A stretch of 64,000 nucleotides of DNA from Limnephilus marmoratus (lineage: Eukaryota; Arthropoda; Insecta; Trichoptera; Limnephilidae), in assembly GCA_917880885.1 (NCBI GenBank), contig OU862915.1:36030676-36094675 (forward strand), read 5' to 3'. Made by a program: the position numbers and the translations under genes. Shown one piece after another: positions 1-9,983 of this stretch; position 1 is the first letter of the stretch, and every line of letters begins with the position of its first letter. The notes beneath the pieces are model-generated. The model was not told the origin of the DNA, searched no databases, and saw nothing but the letters and a program-made list of their open reading frames with translations.

Positions 1-465
1 TCGTACCGCCTCAGAATCAAAAACTGTTGTCAACTTATTAGCTGAATTGATCTAAATTGTTTTTCCCTGCGTATCCTTTCCCCTCTCGCGTTCCCTCTCC
101 CTCTCCCCACTCCACTTCTCCCCTTCCCCCGTCCCGCTAACCCCCCTTCCTGAGTTCCTTTCCCCCCTCCCCCCTCCCTCCTCCCCCCTCCCCCCTCCCC
201 CGGTTCACAGTTCAATATTATACCCCTTACAATATTGCTGCAGTTCTTTCAAAATAGGAGAATTCGTTCCATACAAAATGTATGGGGAAAATAATTTTCT
301 TCGGAGTGGAACACCCTTTACTTTTAGGGGTATGAAAAATAGATGTTGGTCGATTCTCAGACCTACCAGATAAGCACACAAAATTTCATCAAAATTGGTC
401 CAGCCGTTTCGGAGGAGTATGGTAACAAACACCGTGACACGAGAATTTTATATATTAGATTTAAA
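1..465 (+). mobile_element. Family D interspersed repeat, 5'-cut by window edge
   Basis: The start (TCGTACCGCCTCAGAAT), a C/T-rich tract at about 70-200 and the later part (CAATATTGCTGCAGTTC, then AAAATTGGTCCAGCCG) recur in the same order at 32334-33350. There the copy starts CTAGCTGACCC. The right end is a short AT-rich run near 455-465. No ORF of note lies inside. The class is uncertain: repeats with this opening and the phrase 'ATC(G)GTCCAGCCGTT' are common in insect genomes. Confidence 0.6.
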
Positions 466-1130
466 AGCTCTCTAGCTTTTGGTGGAATTTACTTCGCGAA
501 CAGATTGCTTCACTGTTCTACAAATTTTCTAAAAAAAAATCGAAAAGTTTCGTGAAACCAAAGATCGTCGTTCGAGTGTTTCTTTTGTGACAATCAAACA
601 GATTTTCTTCTCAATTTTGTTTTCACTCATTTTCTTTATATTAGGTTGTGCATTGCCATTATGCTTACTTTTTTTATTTTATTACTCTGAAATATAGAAG
701 GTAGTTGCACTTCGCTAGTCTGAAGATGCTTGTTGTAGGGTAAAAGTAGTCCAGTCCAAAAAACTTCAATCAATTATGCAGAGAATAGTGAAAACGAAAA
801 AATATTTATCATTTTTATTATATAATATAATGAAATCTTTACTATTTCTAGGTTGCGAGGAAGAGACCTGTTTGGAGAATGCTCTTTAGAAGCCCAGTTA
901 AGGATAATTTCACATTACTTGGCAAGGCTCGTTGGTGTCAGTCCAATTATCGATCAAAGTAAAGGTCTGTTTAATTCAAAAGATATCTAAGAAAGTCTAT
1001 TGCTGCTCCATTACCCAATTTCTTTAGCAGAGTTCAGAATTTATGGAGAGTTTTAAAATTTACCCCGACACCAAGAAAAATACATTTATAACAACCGATA
1101 TTTTCGACTGTTATGATTAAGAAGTCCTAT
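466..1130. other. No confident gene; AT-rich spacer with one possible exon
   Basis: No long ORF and no recognised repeat. The only coding-like piece is the possible exon at 852-957, listed separately. Confidence 0.5.
852..957 (+). CDS. Possible odorant-receptor-like exon, orphan
   Basis: A splice acceptor (TTTCTAG) precedes an open stretch reading ...GRDLFGECSLEAQLRIISH..., and a possible donor (GTAAAG) follows at about 958. A run of the type 'xxEAQLxIISHYLxxL' resembles the intracellular segment of insect odorant receptors that in the downstream gene reads THAKAEMEWIKKSL. It cannot be the missing first exon of that gene, because it matches a middle part of the protein. It could be left over from a neighbouring receptor in a tandem cluster, or be chance. 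Only about 35 residues support it. Confidence 0.22.
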
Positions 1131-1385
1131 TTCAACTCGACCGTTTTGAATTTCATCTGCTTGCAAATTTGTTTGTTTGTTCCGTTTCAAGATTGAGGCC
1201 GTTTTATTCAAAACAGTTACTGAAGCTGTCATGCTTTATATCCTGTTAAGATTACGAATTTCTACTTTCAACTCGACCGTTTTGAAATTCATCTGCTTGG
1301 AATTTGGAAGTTTGTTCGGTTTCAAAATGGTGGCCATTTTAATATAAAGTTACTTGAAGCTTTCATGCTTTATGTCCTGTTATGA
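1131..1385 (+). repeat. Two-copy tandem repeat, 136-bp period
   Basis: The phrase TTCAACTCGACCGTTTTGAA starts at 1131 and again at 1267. Both copies run on through TTCATCTGCTTG and CATGCTTTAT.TCCTGTTA with moderate divergence. Confidence 0.8.
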
Positions 1386-1546
1386 CTCGCTCTCGAGTTC
1401 AACAGTTTGGCTGTGGAACGATTTGCGGCCTGTGTTTCCTCCTTTCTACAACTTGAGTCTCTTCAAAATGATCATTCCTTCCTCTCCGCACAGACCCTCC
1501 AAACAGCATCTCAAATGACATAGGGCCTGAGGGAAACTATTTTCGT
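1384..1546 (+). mobile_element. LINE1 (jockey-like) 3' end fragment
   Basis: Translation gives WLWNDLRPVFPPFYNLSLFK, the C-terminal signature of jockey-type non-LTR retrotransposon reverse transcriptases (W-N-x-LP-x-x-VFP...FK). A CACAGCATC...GGCCTGAGGG tail follows, as in the other LINE1 and SINE-A copies in this window. It is 5'-truncated and decayed, and lies upstream of the odorant receptor exons. Confidence 0.75.
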
Positions 1547-1841
1547 CAGATTCGATTTTAAGTTTAAAAAATTTAGTTAACCATTAGATCCAAAGCAAAA
1601 TGGTCAGACAGAAGTAAAATTATGTGATTGAACGTGGCCCTGTCTTGGAATGACATTGAGGAAATGTAGTTAGATTCTTTTGCAATGAATTATCACAACC
1701 TCGGCTGATCGCTGGAGACATGCGTGGCTGATGAATTTACATAATTTCGGCAAGTGCTGTTTACAAATCTCTGCGCAATTGTGTGGCGATAGTCGCTGAC
1801 AAGAATTTAGAAAACCTTCTTGATTTTTTTGTGTTTTGAAG

Positions 1842-2016
1842 GTGAAAAGGCATTTTCATTTCTATGCCAAATGTCAACTTTCTACTGCTTCGTGATGGGC
1901 CCTCTCTACCATATTTACATAAACGATACCACCTTGGACGAAAAGACGAGAGGCGCCTGTATCTTTCTGAGTGGGCTTACCGTGATCATAAAATCTTCGT
2001 GGTTAATCATTTTCAG
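1842..2016 (+). CDS. Odorant receptor, internal exon (TM1-TM2)
   Basis: This exon of an insect odorant receptor (7tm_6 family, ligand-gated ion-channel subunit of olfactory neurons) codes for about 58 residues. It is bounded by the acceptor TTTTGAAG and the donor CAG/GTAGGA. It holds two hydrophobic helices: around FLCQMSTFYCFVMGPLY (TM1) and CIFLSGLTVIIKSSWLIIF (TM2). The exon ends after two bases of a codon (AG), which the next exon completes to Arg followed by GKIL. About 30-50 N-terminal residues usual for the family are not found, so a first exon must lie elsewhere. The family call comes from the matching downstream exons. Confidence 0.8.
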
Positions 2017-2262
2017 GTAGGAACCCAAAATTATTTTGTTAACCTTCCCCTCGCTAATAGAGCAATTTTAGGAAAAGGATTTTTTTGAAAACTACATTTA
2101 TCTCGAGGCTTAATTTTATGCAGAGAGCTTATGATTTTGGATTTTCTTAATCCCTGTAAAAGTTATAAACTATAAAAAAAACTACATTAAAATAACTAAA
2201 TCAAAACCGAAAACATTTTATAAAATCTAGGTATCATTCCTTCCCACAAATGATTTTTCTTG

Positions 2263-2600
2263 AGCGCTGGGACCATACCACATTATTTGTTCCGCTATTA
2301 CAATTTCATTTGATCATCTGGAGCCAATGATACTATGGCATCCCCAATTGGGGTATGTTGTGAGGCTAAGGTAGCAGAGAGGGGAAGGAGATGGAGAAGG
2401 GGAAGGTGGAGAAATACCTGGCTATTCAGATCTGGTCACCAAATGCGGCTAATGCTATTTCAAGCAATTTTTCGATTCTGAATGGTGGTCTTACACCAGG
2501 ACGATACTGATACTATCTTCCACTCAAATATACCATACTTCGTATAATATTTCAAATTAATTCATTGTGAAAAAACACAAATCAATGAAATAAAATACTT
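2263..2600 (-). mobile_element. SINE-B copy, head missing or decayed
   Basis: Body matches the SINE-B copy at 46384-46790 in reverse: CCCCAATTGGGGTATGTTG, a purine-rich tract (the pyrimidine tract of the + strand), GGCTATTCAGATCTGGTCAC, ATTCTGAATGGTGGTCTTA and CACAAATCAATGAAATAAAA. It lies in the first visible intron of the odorant receptor. Confidence 0.8.
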
Positions 2601-2604
2601 ATTT

Positions 2605-2890
2605 TAATTTTTAATTTTATGAGTAAAATCACAAATTATTATAACATTTAATTAAATGAAGACAATATTAGCGAAACTCAATCGAAAATGTGGAGACAGA
2701 AGAATCAGAAAAAATATATTGGCACCTCCGGGACTCGAACCCAGGACCCTTTGCTTACATGGCAGGTGCTCTACCAACTGAGCTAAGGTGTCGATATCAA
2801 TGGGTTCAAGTCCCAGAGGTGCCAATATCTTTTTTCAGTTTTTCTACATTAACGTTTTCGATTGAGTTTCGCTAATATTATCCTTATTTA
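2605..2890 (-). mobile_element. Family C element, head-to-head dimer with tRNA-Thr-like core
   Basis: Read on the minus strand, 2721-2792 folds as a tRNA-like sequence. It has an A box TAGCTCAGTTGG, a B box GGTTCGAGTCC and a presumed anticodon loop CATGTAA (UGU, threonine). The acceptor arms pair except for one base, and the anticodon stem is damaged. The body (CAGAAAAATC..GATTGAGTTTCGC..TTTAATTAAATG) lies on both sides in opposite orientation: 2605-2720 reversed and 2793-2890 forward. So two partial copies meet head to head. Confidence 0.75.
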
Positions 2891-2917
2891 TTTAAATATG
2901 AAATATAATTTGTTTAC

Positions 2918-2992
2918 CAACACCGGGATTCAATCCCGCAACCTTCAGATTGCCAGTCAAGAACCTTATCCCTCGACCACGGACGTCGTCGT
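2918..2992 (-). repeat. tRNA-like SINE head (SINE-B related)
   Basis: On the minus strand this reads GTCCGTGGTCGAGGGATAAG..., with B box GGGATTGAATCCCGG. The layout matches the SINE-B head at 46384-46450. The usual SINE-B body is not clear next to it. Confidence 0.6.
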
Positions 2993-4100
2993 CGTACCAA
3001 ACCGTTATTACGTATCAAAATTGTTAAATAAAAAACCAGTTTATATTTTGTTCCATTAGTTTGTAGGTACTAAAAGTTACCCTAAGCTCAGAAACCCAGA
3101 TCCCAGTTATTAATATTATTCCTTAATCCGAGTACTTGACATTTTGCGGTTATCGAATTAATTTGTATAAATTAGTTATGATACAAATTCATAATTCTAA
3201 ACATCTGCTGCCCTGCTAGGGAAACATTTGACTTGTAGTTAGACTCGAATAACACAAGTTCCAGGAACGATTAAATCAAATAGATATGGTTATTTCTGTG
3301 TTAAAACATTTTTTCAGCATTTTGCTCTGAAAGATTTCGCTAATTTTGGGTCAAGTTGTGCGGAGCGTAAGTAGCGGTTTGGCCGTATTTTGCATTGTAA
3401 TATTACTTCTCAGTCTTCGAAAATAAAATCTGCTTACGAATGACTTGTCAATTTTATAACTGCGCAAAATGCTGGCTGCAAATTCTGCAAATTCTAAATC
3501 AGGAAAATAATAACTTTGGGCTTCTTTACAATGTTCCAAATAATTGGAGTAAATTGCGCTAATTTAGTATCGTGCATATCTATTTTTGTACTAAGGTTGT
3601 TTAGGATTCCGGAGACACTCAGTTCACTGGTATTCATGTTTACTATTCCAATGTTATGATCAATTATTTCATTAAAATTAACCACACCATGGGGTGTACC
3701 TCTCAGTCCTGGCACTTGAAATAAATTCATATTTGTAACATACAACTACTGCCAAGGGTAGAACCACGATCTACAATGCATACCACATGGAAAAACAGAC
3801 ATTTTCACTCGGCACTGCATGTCAAGGAACATGTGGTATGGTAATGTTAGACAAAATATCTCAACCTGGTTTTCTCAATCTAAACCTTGAAGGCTTCAAG
3901 AGAAATCCATTTTATCTACATTGAAATAACGCATTTTATATTATGGGTTTCTTATGACGAGTGTTGTAAATAGTCGATGTCTGTTACATGTGTACAATAT
4001 ACACCTTGGATTTCAATCACTGGTAAATCATTCGGACAAGTACACTAAACCTAAATGTTCTGTTCCATCTAACTATTCTATTATATATTTCTTTGCACAG

Positions 4101-4318
4101 GGGTAAGATTTTGGAAATAATAAACGTGGCGCGAGATGGGATCAGCGCAATATTACCAGGGTCATTGGAGAGTCAAATTATGGAGGCAAACATGAAACGA
4201 ACTAAGATAATCTCAATTATCTTTACGATTATACTAACTCTATCGTGTGTATTTGTGTTTCTGGATCCTGTCATTAGACTCCACCAGTTGATGCCAGAAG
4301 TGATTTTCACTTTACCAG
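4101..4318 (+). CDS. Odorant receptor, internal exon (TM3)
   Basis: The exon is bounded by the acceptor TTTGCACAG and the donor CCAG/GTAAGA and codes for about 73 residues in phase with the 1842-2016 exon. It begins (R)GKILEIINVARDGI, an intracellular loop, and holds one long helix, IISIIFTIILTLSCVFVFL (TM3), followed by an extracellular stretch ending TLPG. It ends after the first base of the glycine codon, which exon 8783 completes. No stop or frameshift is seen. Confidence 0.85.
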
Positions 4319-5059
4319 GTAAGATTTTATAATTTACTGTTTTATTTCATCGATTCTCTCATCTACTTGATATACCTAATTTTACAATAAAAAAGTTCCT
4401 GGTATTTCCTGTGGGATCAGATGCTAATTTTATACTTTAAGTCGATGATGATTGTATAAGACCGACTAGAGTACAGGCCTGGTTGCGCGACCCTCAAATT
4501 ACGAAGTTGGTGCAGCCCCTATGTAAACTTCACTGTTTAACTCTCCCGCAGCCAACTGGGGCCGAAGGTAGACCCCAAAATAACTATCCTTCTTATATCT
4601 ACTTAAATACATGAAATATATTTTTAGTATTTTAGGTATTCCTGCGCAAAGGATTAATACATAATATGCCATTTAAAAAAAAAAATGTGAAAAAATCGCT
4701 GATCGCAGGAAAAAATATTTTGTCAAGTATAGGTAGGTAATATTCCCTGCAAAAACATAAATAACAAAAAAAATATATATCAAAAAAAGAAAAAGTGTTT
4801 TCTTTGGATTAAAAGTTTAGAAAAAAATGGGGTCATCAGCCGACCCCCACGGTCACGGACGTCATGTTTGGCATCTTGGCCTGTCGAGAATTAAAACAGT
4901 AAACACTATATTTGTTTAATGCTTGCAGTTTAAAAATTATACAAATTAGCAGTAACGACAAGTACATAGATACAATAACAATCACCGCCATTTATAGCAA
5001 AGATATTTTAAAAAATTAATTAATATAACATAAAAAATCAATTATTTTTCAAACATAAT

Positions 5060-5312
5060 TCGTGCACAACATATGTACACGGTTGACATTTGTCACATGA
5101 GAACGGGTTGCTTCTTCGACTCGTTCTTGTGTTCAACAGCTCGGCTGCGGCTGTGGAATGATTTGGGGGCCTCTGTGTTTCCTTGTTCTTACAATATGGG
5201 TCTCTTCAAGACCAATGTTCATTCCTTCCTCTCCTAAAAAACACTCTCCACACAGCATCTCAGGGAAATTATTTCCCTCAGGGTCTCCTGTGTAGAGTTA
5301 AAGAAAAAATAA
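5060..5312 (+). mobile_element. LINE1 (jockey-like) 3' end fragment
   Basis: Matches the LINE1 fragment at 25329-25626 on the other strand: GTACACGGTTGACATTTG, GAGAACGGGTTGCTTC, GTTCAACAGCTCGGCTG, then TCTTCAAGACCAATGTTC and the CACACAGCATC tail. It is 5'-truncated and carries small indels that break the reading frame. It ends in an A-rich run. Confidence 0.8.
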
Positions 5313-5485
5313 ATAAAATACCTACATATTCACGTAAGTACCCAATCATCTATACTCACCTTCTTTTAAATCACGTTCCTCTTCGAAGAGTAGAAAAATC
5401 AGAGACCTTTGGGTATTTCTTCATTCGAAATGAATATTTGTATCATATCGAACACGTCACAGAAAAATATTTCCTGCGATACCCT

Positions 5486-5695
5486 TCCTCCTTCTCCGCG
5501 TTACCCTTTCACCTTCCCCGCGTTACTCTTGCACCTTCCCCGCGTTATCCTTTCACCTTCCCCGCCTTCCCCATTCCCTGTGCCCCCTCCCGCGAATCAC
5601 CCTTTTTCGTTCCCCTCCTCCTCCTTCCTTCCCTCCCTGCCACAAAACTATATGAAATACATACATTTTCAAACAATAAACCAAAGTTTCTTATA
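5486..5695 (+). repeat. Pyrimidine-rich family H repeat with 22-bp tandem units
   Basis: Three copies of a 22-bp unit resembling CCGCGTTACCCTTTCACCTT follow each other from about 5496. Then come C/T-rich sequence and CTATATGAAATACAT. A second copy of the whole arrangement lies at about 48235-48510 on the minus strand. Long ORFs here are Pro/Ser/Phe-rich products of the base bias. Confidence 0.75.
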
Positions 5696-6156
5696 TTATC
5701 TGTGTAAAATAAGTTGAGAGGGAGAGGCGAAGTTTAAAGTTTAAAGTTTCTTATATTATCTGTGTAAGTTGAGAAGGAGATATAAGTTAGTGAAGTTTTA
5801 CTTTAGTCGTGGGGTCTAAAGAGCACTCGTTTTTTGATGTATTTTTTTAAAGCCAGACTTTTACATTCAAGTGATAGGTACACGATATTATAAGTAAGCA
5901 GTGGTATACAGGAGAGTATCAGTATTATAATAATAACAAAATAAGAATGTACATTTAATAAAATATGTATAATAAAAGCAAGTATTTAGGTATAGGATAC
6001 TATTTTGTGTTACTAAACAACTGTTACTTTACTAAAAAAATTATATCAACGTTAAGATAACAGAGAACATAATTATTTAAGTATGGTTATTTGGAATAAA
6101 AAATACGTAAAGAAAGGGGACTTGTTAGAATAGTTGTTAATAGTATTTTTAGATTA

Positions 6157-6570
6157 TTAACTTTTTAAACTTTATGAGTAAAATCTCAAATTATAATATT
6201 TAATTAAATGAAGACAATATTAGCGAAACTCAATCGAAATCTGGAGATAGAAAAATCAGAAAAGATATTGGCTCCGCTGGGACTCGAACCCAGAACCCTT
6301 TTCTTACATGGAAACAGCTCTACCGATTAAGCTACGGAACCCATATTGATTCGGTCACTTTTAACTGTATCATACTTCGACTAAGAACTACCAACATTAT
6401 CTTCATTTACTTAACGCACATATTATTGGCTGCTATCTTTATATATGATTACAAGATTCAACTCGAACTAAATGCAATCTAGATAGTGTCTGGATAAATT
6501 TTTATCCATTTTATTTGTAATACGCGACATCTATTGACTTTTTTCAGCAAGTCTAGGATGAATATTTATT
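6157..6570 (-). mobile_element. Family C repeat with tRNA-Thr-like sequence
   Basis: Minus-strand positions 6341-6270 form a 72-nt tRNA-like sequence: seven acceptor pairs counting one G-T, A box TAGCTTAATCGG, B box GGTTCGAGTCC, presumed anticodon loop CATGTAA (UGU). The tail side (6157-6260) carries CTTTATGAGTAAAATCTCAAA and ATTTAATTAAATGAAGACAA. The other side carries ATACTTCGACTAAGAACTA and CTATCTAGATAGTGTC-type sequence, which recurs at 39350-39895. The tRNA-like part is therefore internal to a longer repeat. Confidence 0.7.
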
Positions 6571-6720
6571 ATTAATTTTTTAAACTTTATGAGTAAAATC
6601 TCAAATTATAATATTTAATTAAATGAAGACAATCTTAGCGAAACTCAATCGAAATCTTGAGACAGAAAAATCAGAAAACATTATTATATTATTATTATTA
6701 TTATATTATTATATTTATAT
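6571..6720 (-). mobile_element. Truncated family C copy plus ATT microsatellite
   Basis: The tail and body of family C are repeated directly next to the previous copy. This copy stops at about 6678, before the tRNA-like part, and runs into (ATT)n at 6680-6715. Confidence 0.7.
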
Positions 6721-6820
6721 GTCCTGATATTGTTGTTGCATTTAAAAATAATTTTGGATCGAGTAGTTCTTGTAGGTATGTGGAAGGTAATTAGGTTTAA
6801 TAAATCAGGACTATCTGTAG

Positions 6821-6900
6821 GTGTTATTTTGAATCTTATTGTAACGTGTAATAAGATTCAAACCATATCTGTAGTTTTGCGCCACCTTTATAATTCCATT
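6821..6900 (+). repeat. Partial copy of a hairpin MITE
   Basis: TTTTGAATCTTATTGTAA, then AATAAGATTCAAACCATATC and TTTGCGCCACC, match the complete hairpin element at 19541-19628. The left terminal arm (AGGGTGGCGC) is missing. Confidence 0.65.
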
Positions 6901-7921
6901 AACAATTTTAAAAATAAAAGTCAATATAAATAAAAATAAAAGTTTGAATAAGTACTCAGTATGTTTGTTAATATTACGTGTACGCAGACGTAATTAAACT
7001 GTTTCTTAACAATATTTATATCAGCGTGCAAATTAGATAACTTATTCACTCGTAGATGGTGATGGTATAAACTATTCATTTTTTCTTTTTTTGATATCTT
7101 AGAAAATCCAAAAGTTATATTTAGTTTGCGAAAACTTATTTAAACTTAGCATTCCATTAGCTCCGTCTAAACATTCCCCGCAATGTAAGCTGTTCGCAAA
7201 TAATAAATAAATAATTAAACAGTCAAAAGGGCAAAATGAAGTGTATAAAACCCATAATATTGTGACTAATGATATTCGGGCCATCCCATCAACGTTTAAG
7301 AATTTATTAACTCACTTGTTAGTTGGGAATAGCCCAATGAATGTGATAATAATTATATTAAATAAAATCAATAATTTTCAATGATAATATTTAAAAAAAA
7401 TAACTCAAAAAATTAACTTTAGGTGCTCACTGTTAATTAAAAAAATTCTTATAATTATCGTGATGATGAATATAAATATTCACTGAAAGATAAGATTCCA
7501 GTTTTGCATATACTAGTATATATATTTTTTTGATTAAATATTATTGAAAGGAACTTAATATTTCGAACTATTCGCTTTCGAAGAAATCAGAAGTACCTTT
7601 TTTAAATATTTGAAACGTTTAAAAGGATTTTCTGTAGATTTTATATTTCTTTTCAGAAGTCCTTGTTTTCTAAATAGAAATGGAAATTGAAAATTTGTAT
7701 AGTAAATATTATAAAGAAATAAATTGTATTTCATCGAAAACTTACTTTATAACACAATTGTTGGTAAAAGATTATTTATTTAAGAAAGTAAGTTCACAGA
7801 TCACATAATATGGTAAAAATAGTCACAGTGTATCAATTCACTAATTAACTGAGCAAGGGATCGGAGGGAACCTTGCCGTTAGGCTTTGGGAACAACAAAA
7901 GCTGACTGTGGTTCTGCTTAG

Positions 7922-8290
7922 TTAGAGGGTCGTACCATAGGACGAAGCGCAACTAAGGCAGCAGTCGGGGGTGGTTGGTGCTTTACTTATGGTAGTAGAA
8001 TACTCCTTAGAGGGTCGTGCCAGAGGACGAAGCGCAACTAAGAGAGCGTACTAGCCAAGAGCGAGCTGCAGACGAACTGACTGATTTAGGGCGCGCAGCC
8101 TGTTATATAGCCCATTCCTTGTTGCGGGGTGTGGTTTATGTAGCGGCTCGAGGGTGGGAGATGCGCAGAAGGCGTCGGCACATCCTGGTTTGCTTACTCT
8201 TAGGGGTGGGTGAGCAGGATGGCGCTGTACGGGGGAAAGAGATGGTGTAGTGGCAAGCGTAAAAACGGCGCGCTACAACTTTCAATTGTA
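7922..8290. repeat. GC-rich block with 85-bp-spaced direct repeat
   Basis: TTAGAGGGTCGT.CCA.AGGA followed by CGAAGCGCAACTA starts at 7922 and again at 8007. The block (7850-8290) is much more GC-rich than its surroundings and ends in AACGGCGCGCTACAACTTTC. It could be part of a solo LTR or another mobile element, but I cannot fix its ends. The ORF at 8017-8250 has no recognisable domain. Confidence 0.5.
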
Positions 8291-8336
8291 CCAAAGAATA
8301 TTTTTTGCCATAAATAAATAACTTTTTATCGTTAGC

Positions 8337-8552
8337 TTCATCTTTCGGGATGCTATGTGGAGGGTGATTTTAGAGAAAAGAAGAAGAGGAAATTCTGGGA
8401 AGGAAAAAAAAGAAGGAAGACCTAGACAAGTCTCATTCCGTGAACCCGGGAACGTCACAAAACTTAGCGAACTATTTGAAGTGACCTATAGAAGGGGTGC
8501 TGGTTATCCAATGGTTTCCGAGGTGGCGGTTCCCATACCCGCCTCTTAAATT
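8337..8552 (-). mobile_element. SINE-A copy, truncated at tail and centre
   Basis: Matches SINE-A in reverse: GGGATGCTATGTGGAGGGT, CCGTGAACCCGGG, GTGACCTATAGAAGGGGTG, GGTTATCCAATGG and GGCGG.TCCCATACCCGCCTC. The outermost part of the 3' tail and a middle section are missing. Confidence 0.8.
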
Positions 8553-8782
8553 AATTAATTAATTTTTACTCCCCCGCCTTACATTTGTTTTCTTAAGGTC
8601 CCTTCAGGCCCCTTAAATGTTTTCTTGTTATCATTTCTTTTAATTCTTGGTGGTGTATTATTTATTTATTACAAATTGTTCAAATATTACTAAACAAATA
8701 ACTATGTTTCGTTACCAGTTATGTTTAGCAAGTTAGTACTACGAAACAATCTCTTTGTTATAGCATATTTCTGTATTTCCAG

Positions 8783-9483
8783 GATTTAACCCTAGAGATC
8801 AATCACCAAACTACGAAATCAGCTACGTGCTTCTCGTAATCTCTGGAACTTTTGGATGTATTGCCGTCTCAGTAAACAACGTCCTATTTATGACACTCGT
8901 CACTCACGCCAAAGCCGAAATGGAATGGATCAAAAAAAGCTTAGATCTGACAGACGACTCTCATCTGAACACCGTCTACCACTATCTTAAAATTAAAAAT
9001 ATACCAAGACCAGTAAAAAAGAACATGACGCAAGCAGAAAAAGCTGATTTGAAGATGTTCTACATCATTGAAAAGCACATTGGAATCATAGAGTATGTGA
9101 AATTAGTCAAAGACGTTTATTCCACTTCCTTAGGTGGACAATTTTTAACAGTTTCTCTTTGCATGGGTATAATTTTGATTCAGGCTGGTGCTTCCAGTAT
9201 GGCTTTTAACGTAGTTGTAACTCTTAATGCTTTTGGAGATTTGGTGTTCTACTGTCATTTTGGAGAGAGTCTGATGACGTCAGGTGAGAATTTGATATTT
9301 CATGGATGGGATCAACTGCCGAAGAAGTCGAGGTTGTCTTTAATCTTGTTTGATAATGCCATGAAACGAACTCTAAATTTGGATGCTGGTGGGATTTACA
9401 CTCTGTCCAATGAGACATTGATGGATATCATACAAAAAGCTTATACTATTTACAACGTATTTAATAATGTCAACCAACCTTAA
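8783..9483 (+). CDS. Odorant receptor, terminal exon (TM4-TM7, stop)
   Basis: This large last exon codes for 233 residues up to TAA at 9481-9483, after the acceptor CTGTATTTCCAG. Helices: SYVLLVISGTFGCIAVSV (TM4), GGQFLTVSLCMGIILIQAG (TM5) and MAFNVVVTLNAFGDLVFY (TM6). Between TM4 and TM5 lies the charged loop with KAEMEWIKKSL. The C-terminal end has the family pattern GExL..SGENL, W..LP...R, L..LDAGGIYTLS and AYTIYNVF. Together the three visible exons give about 364 residues, against 380-420 usual for the family, so only the N-terminus is lacking. No inactivating change is visible. The receptor would pair with the co-receptor Orco in olfactory neuron membranes. The ligand cannot be predicted. 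Confidence 0.92.
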
Positions 9484-9983
9484 TTTTATTGAAAATATTT
9501 CCATTTAAGAATCGTAGCGTAGTTGAAAATTGCTTATATTTTCTAGTTTCATAGTTTTGTAGTTTTTGCTTTCCACTATTTTAAGTACATTCTAACACTA
9601 GTTAGCAAGTTTTTATTAAAATGATTTTTTTCTCCTGGTTTTAGATACTGTTTGACAATTGTATAAATTAATGTTTTGATGATCAAGACAGTGATGTCGC
9701 AAACTGAAAAAATTTGCCCTGAACTGGAAAACTGTGCATATAGTTTTGGGATTGTGTCCAAAGCTTGAATATCCGCCTTTGTTTTAATAATAATATTAAC
9801 GTTTCACTCTCTTTCTTTTTTTGACAAGTTTAGATTATCTTGTCTTCACTTGGATTTCCCGGGATGAGAATTTCTTTTTCCTGTTAAAAATGGTATATTT
9901 GAAAAAGGTTAAGTTTCTAAAGGAATAATATAAAAATTCAATTCTATTTGATATTATTTACTGGTTGGAGTGCAGGTGTGAAT
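9484..9983. other. Odorant receptor 3' flank
   Basis: AT-rich sequence with no repeat or ORF that I can assign. I see no clear AATAAA close to the stop codon. Confidence 0.4.

Larger units (their letters stand above)
2017..4100 (+). other. Odorant receptor intron
   Basis: A 2.08-kb GT-AG intron. It contains a SINE-B copy, a head-to-head family C element, a tRNA-like head, and unassigned AT-rich sequence from 3000 to 4100. An 11-bp inverted repeat (CATACCACATG at 3779, CATGTGGTATG at 3830) lies in the unassigned part. Confidence 0.75.
4319..8782 (+). other. Large odorant receptor intron filled with repeats
   Basis: A 4.46-kb GT-AG intron containing a LINE1 tail, a C-rich family H repeat, two family C copies, a partial hairpin MITE, a GC-rich direct-repeat block and a truncated SINE-A. 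The stretches 4319-5060 and 6900-7780 are AT-rich with nothing assigned. Confidence 0.75.

Noticed and set aside
3351..3745. Two overlapping minus-strand ORFs (62 and 83 codons)
   Set aside because: Composition is moderately coding-like, but no family, start context or splice pattern could be recognised; left as intron sequence.
4540..4870. Possible piggyBac-type element (GGGG/CCCC motifs near both ends)
   Set aside because: Some GACCCC-like and GGGGTC-like phrases occur, but no matching TIR or TTAA pair could be found.
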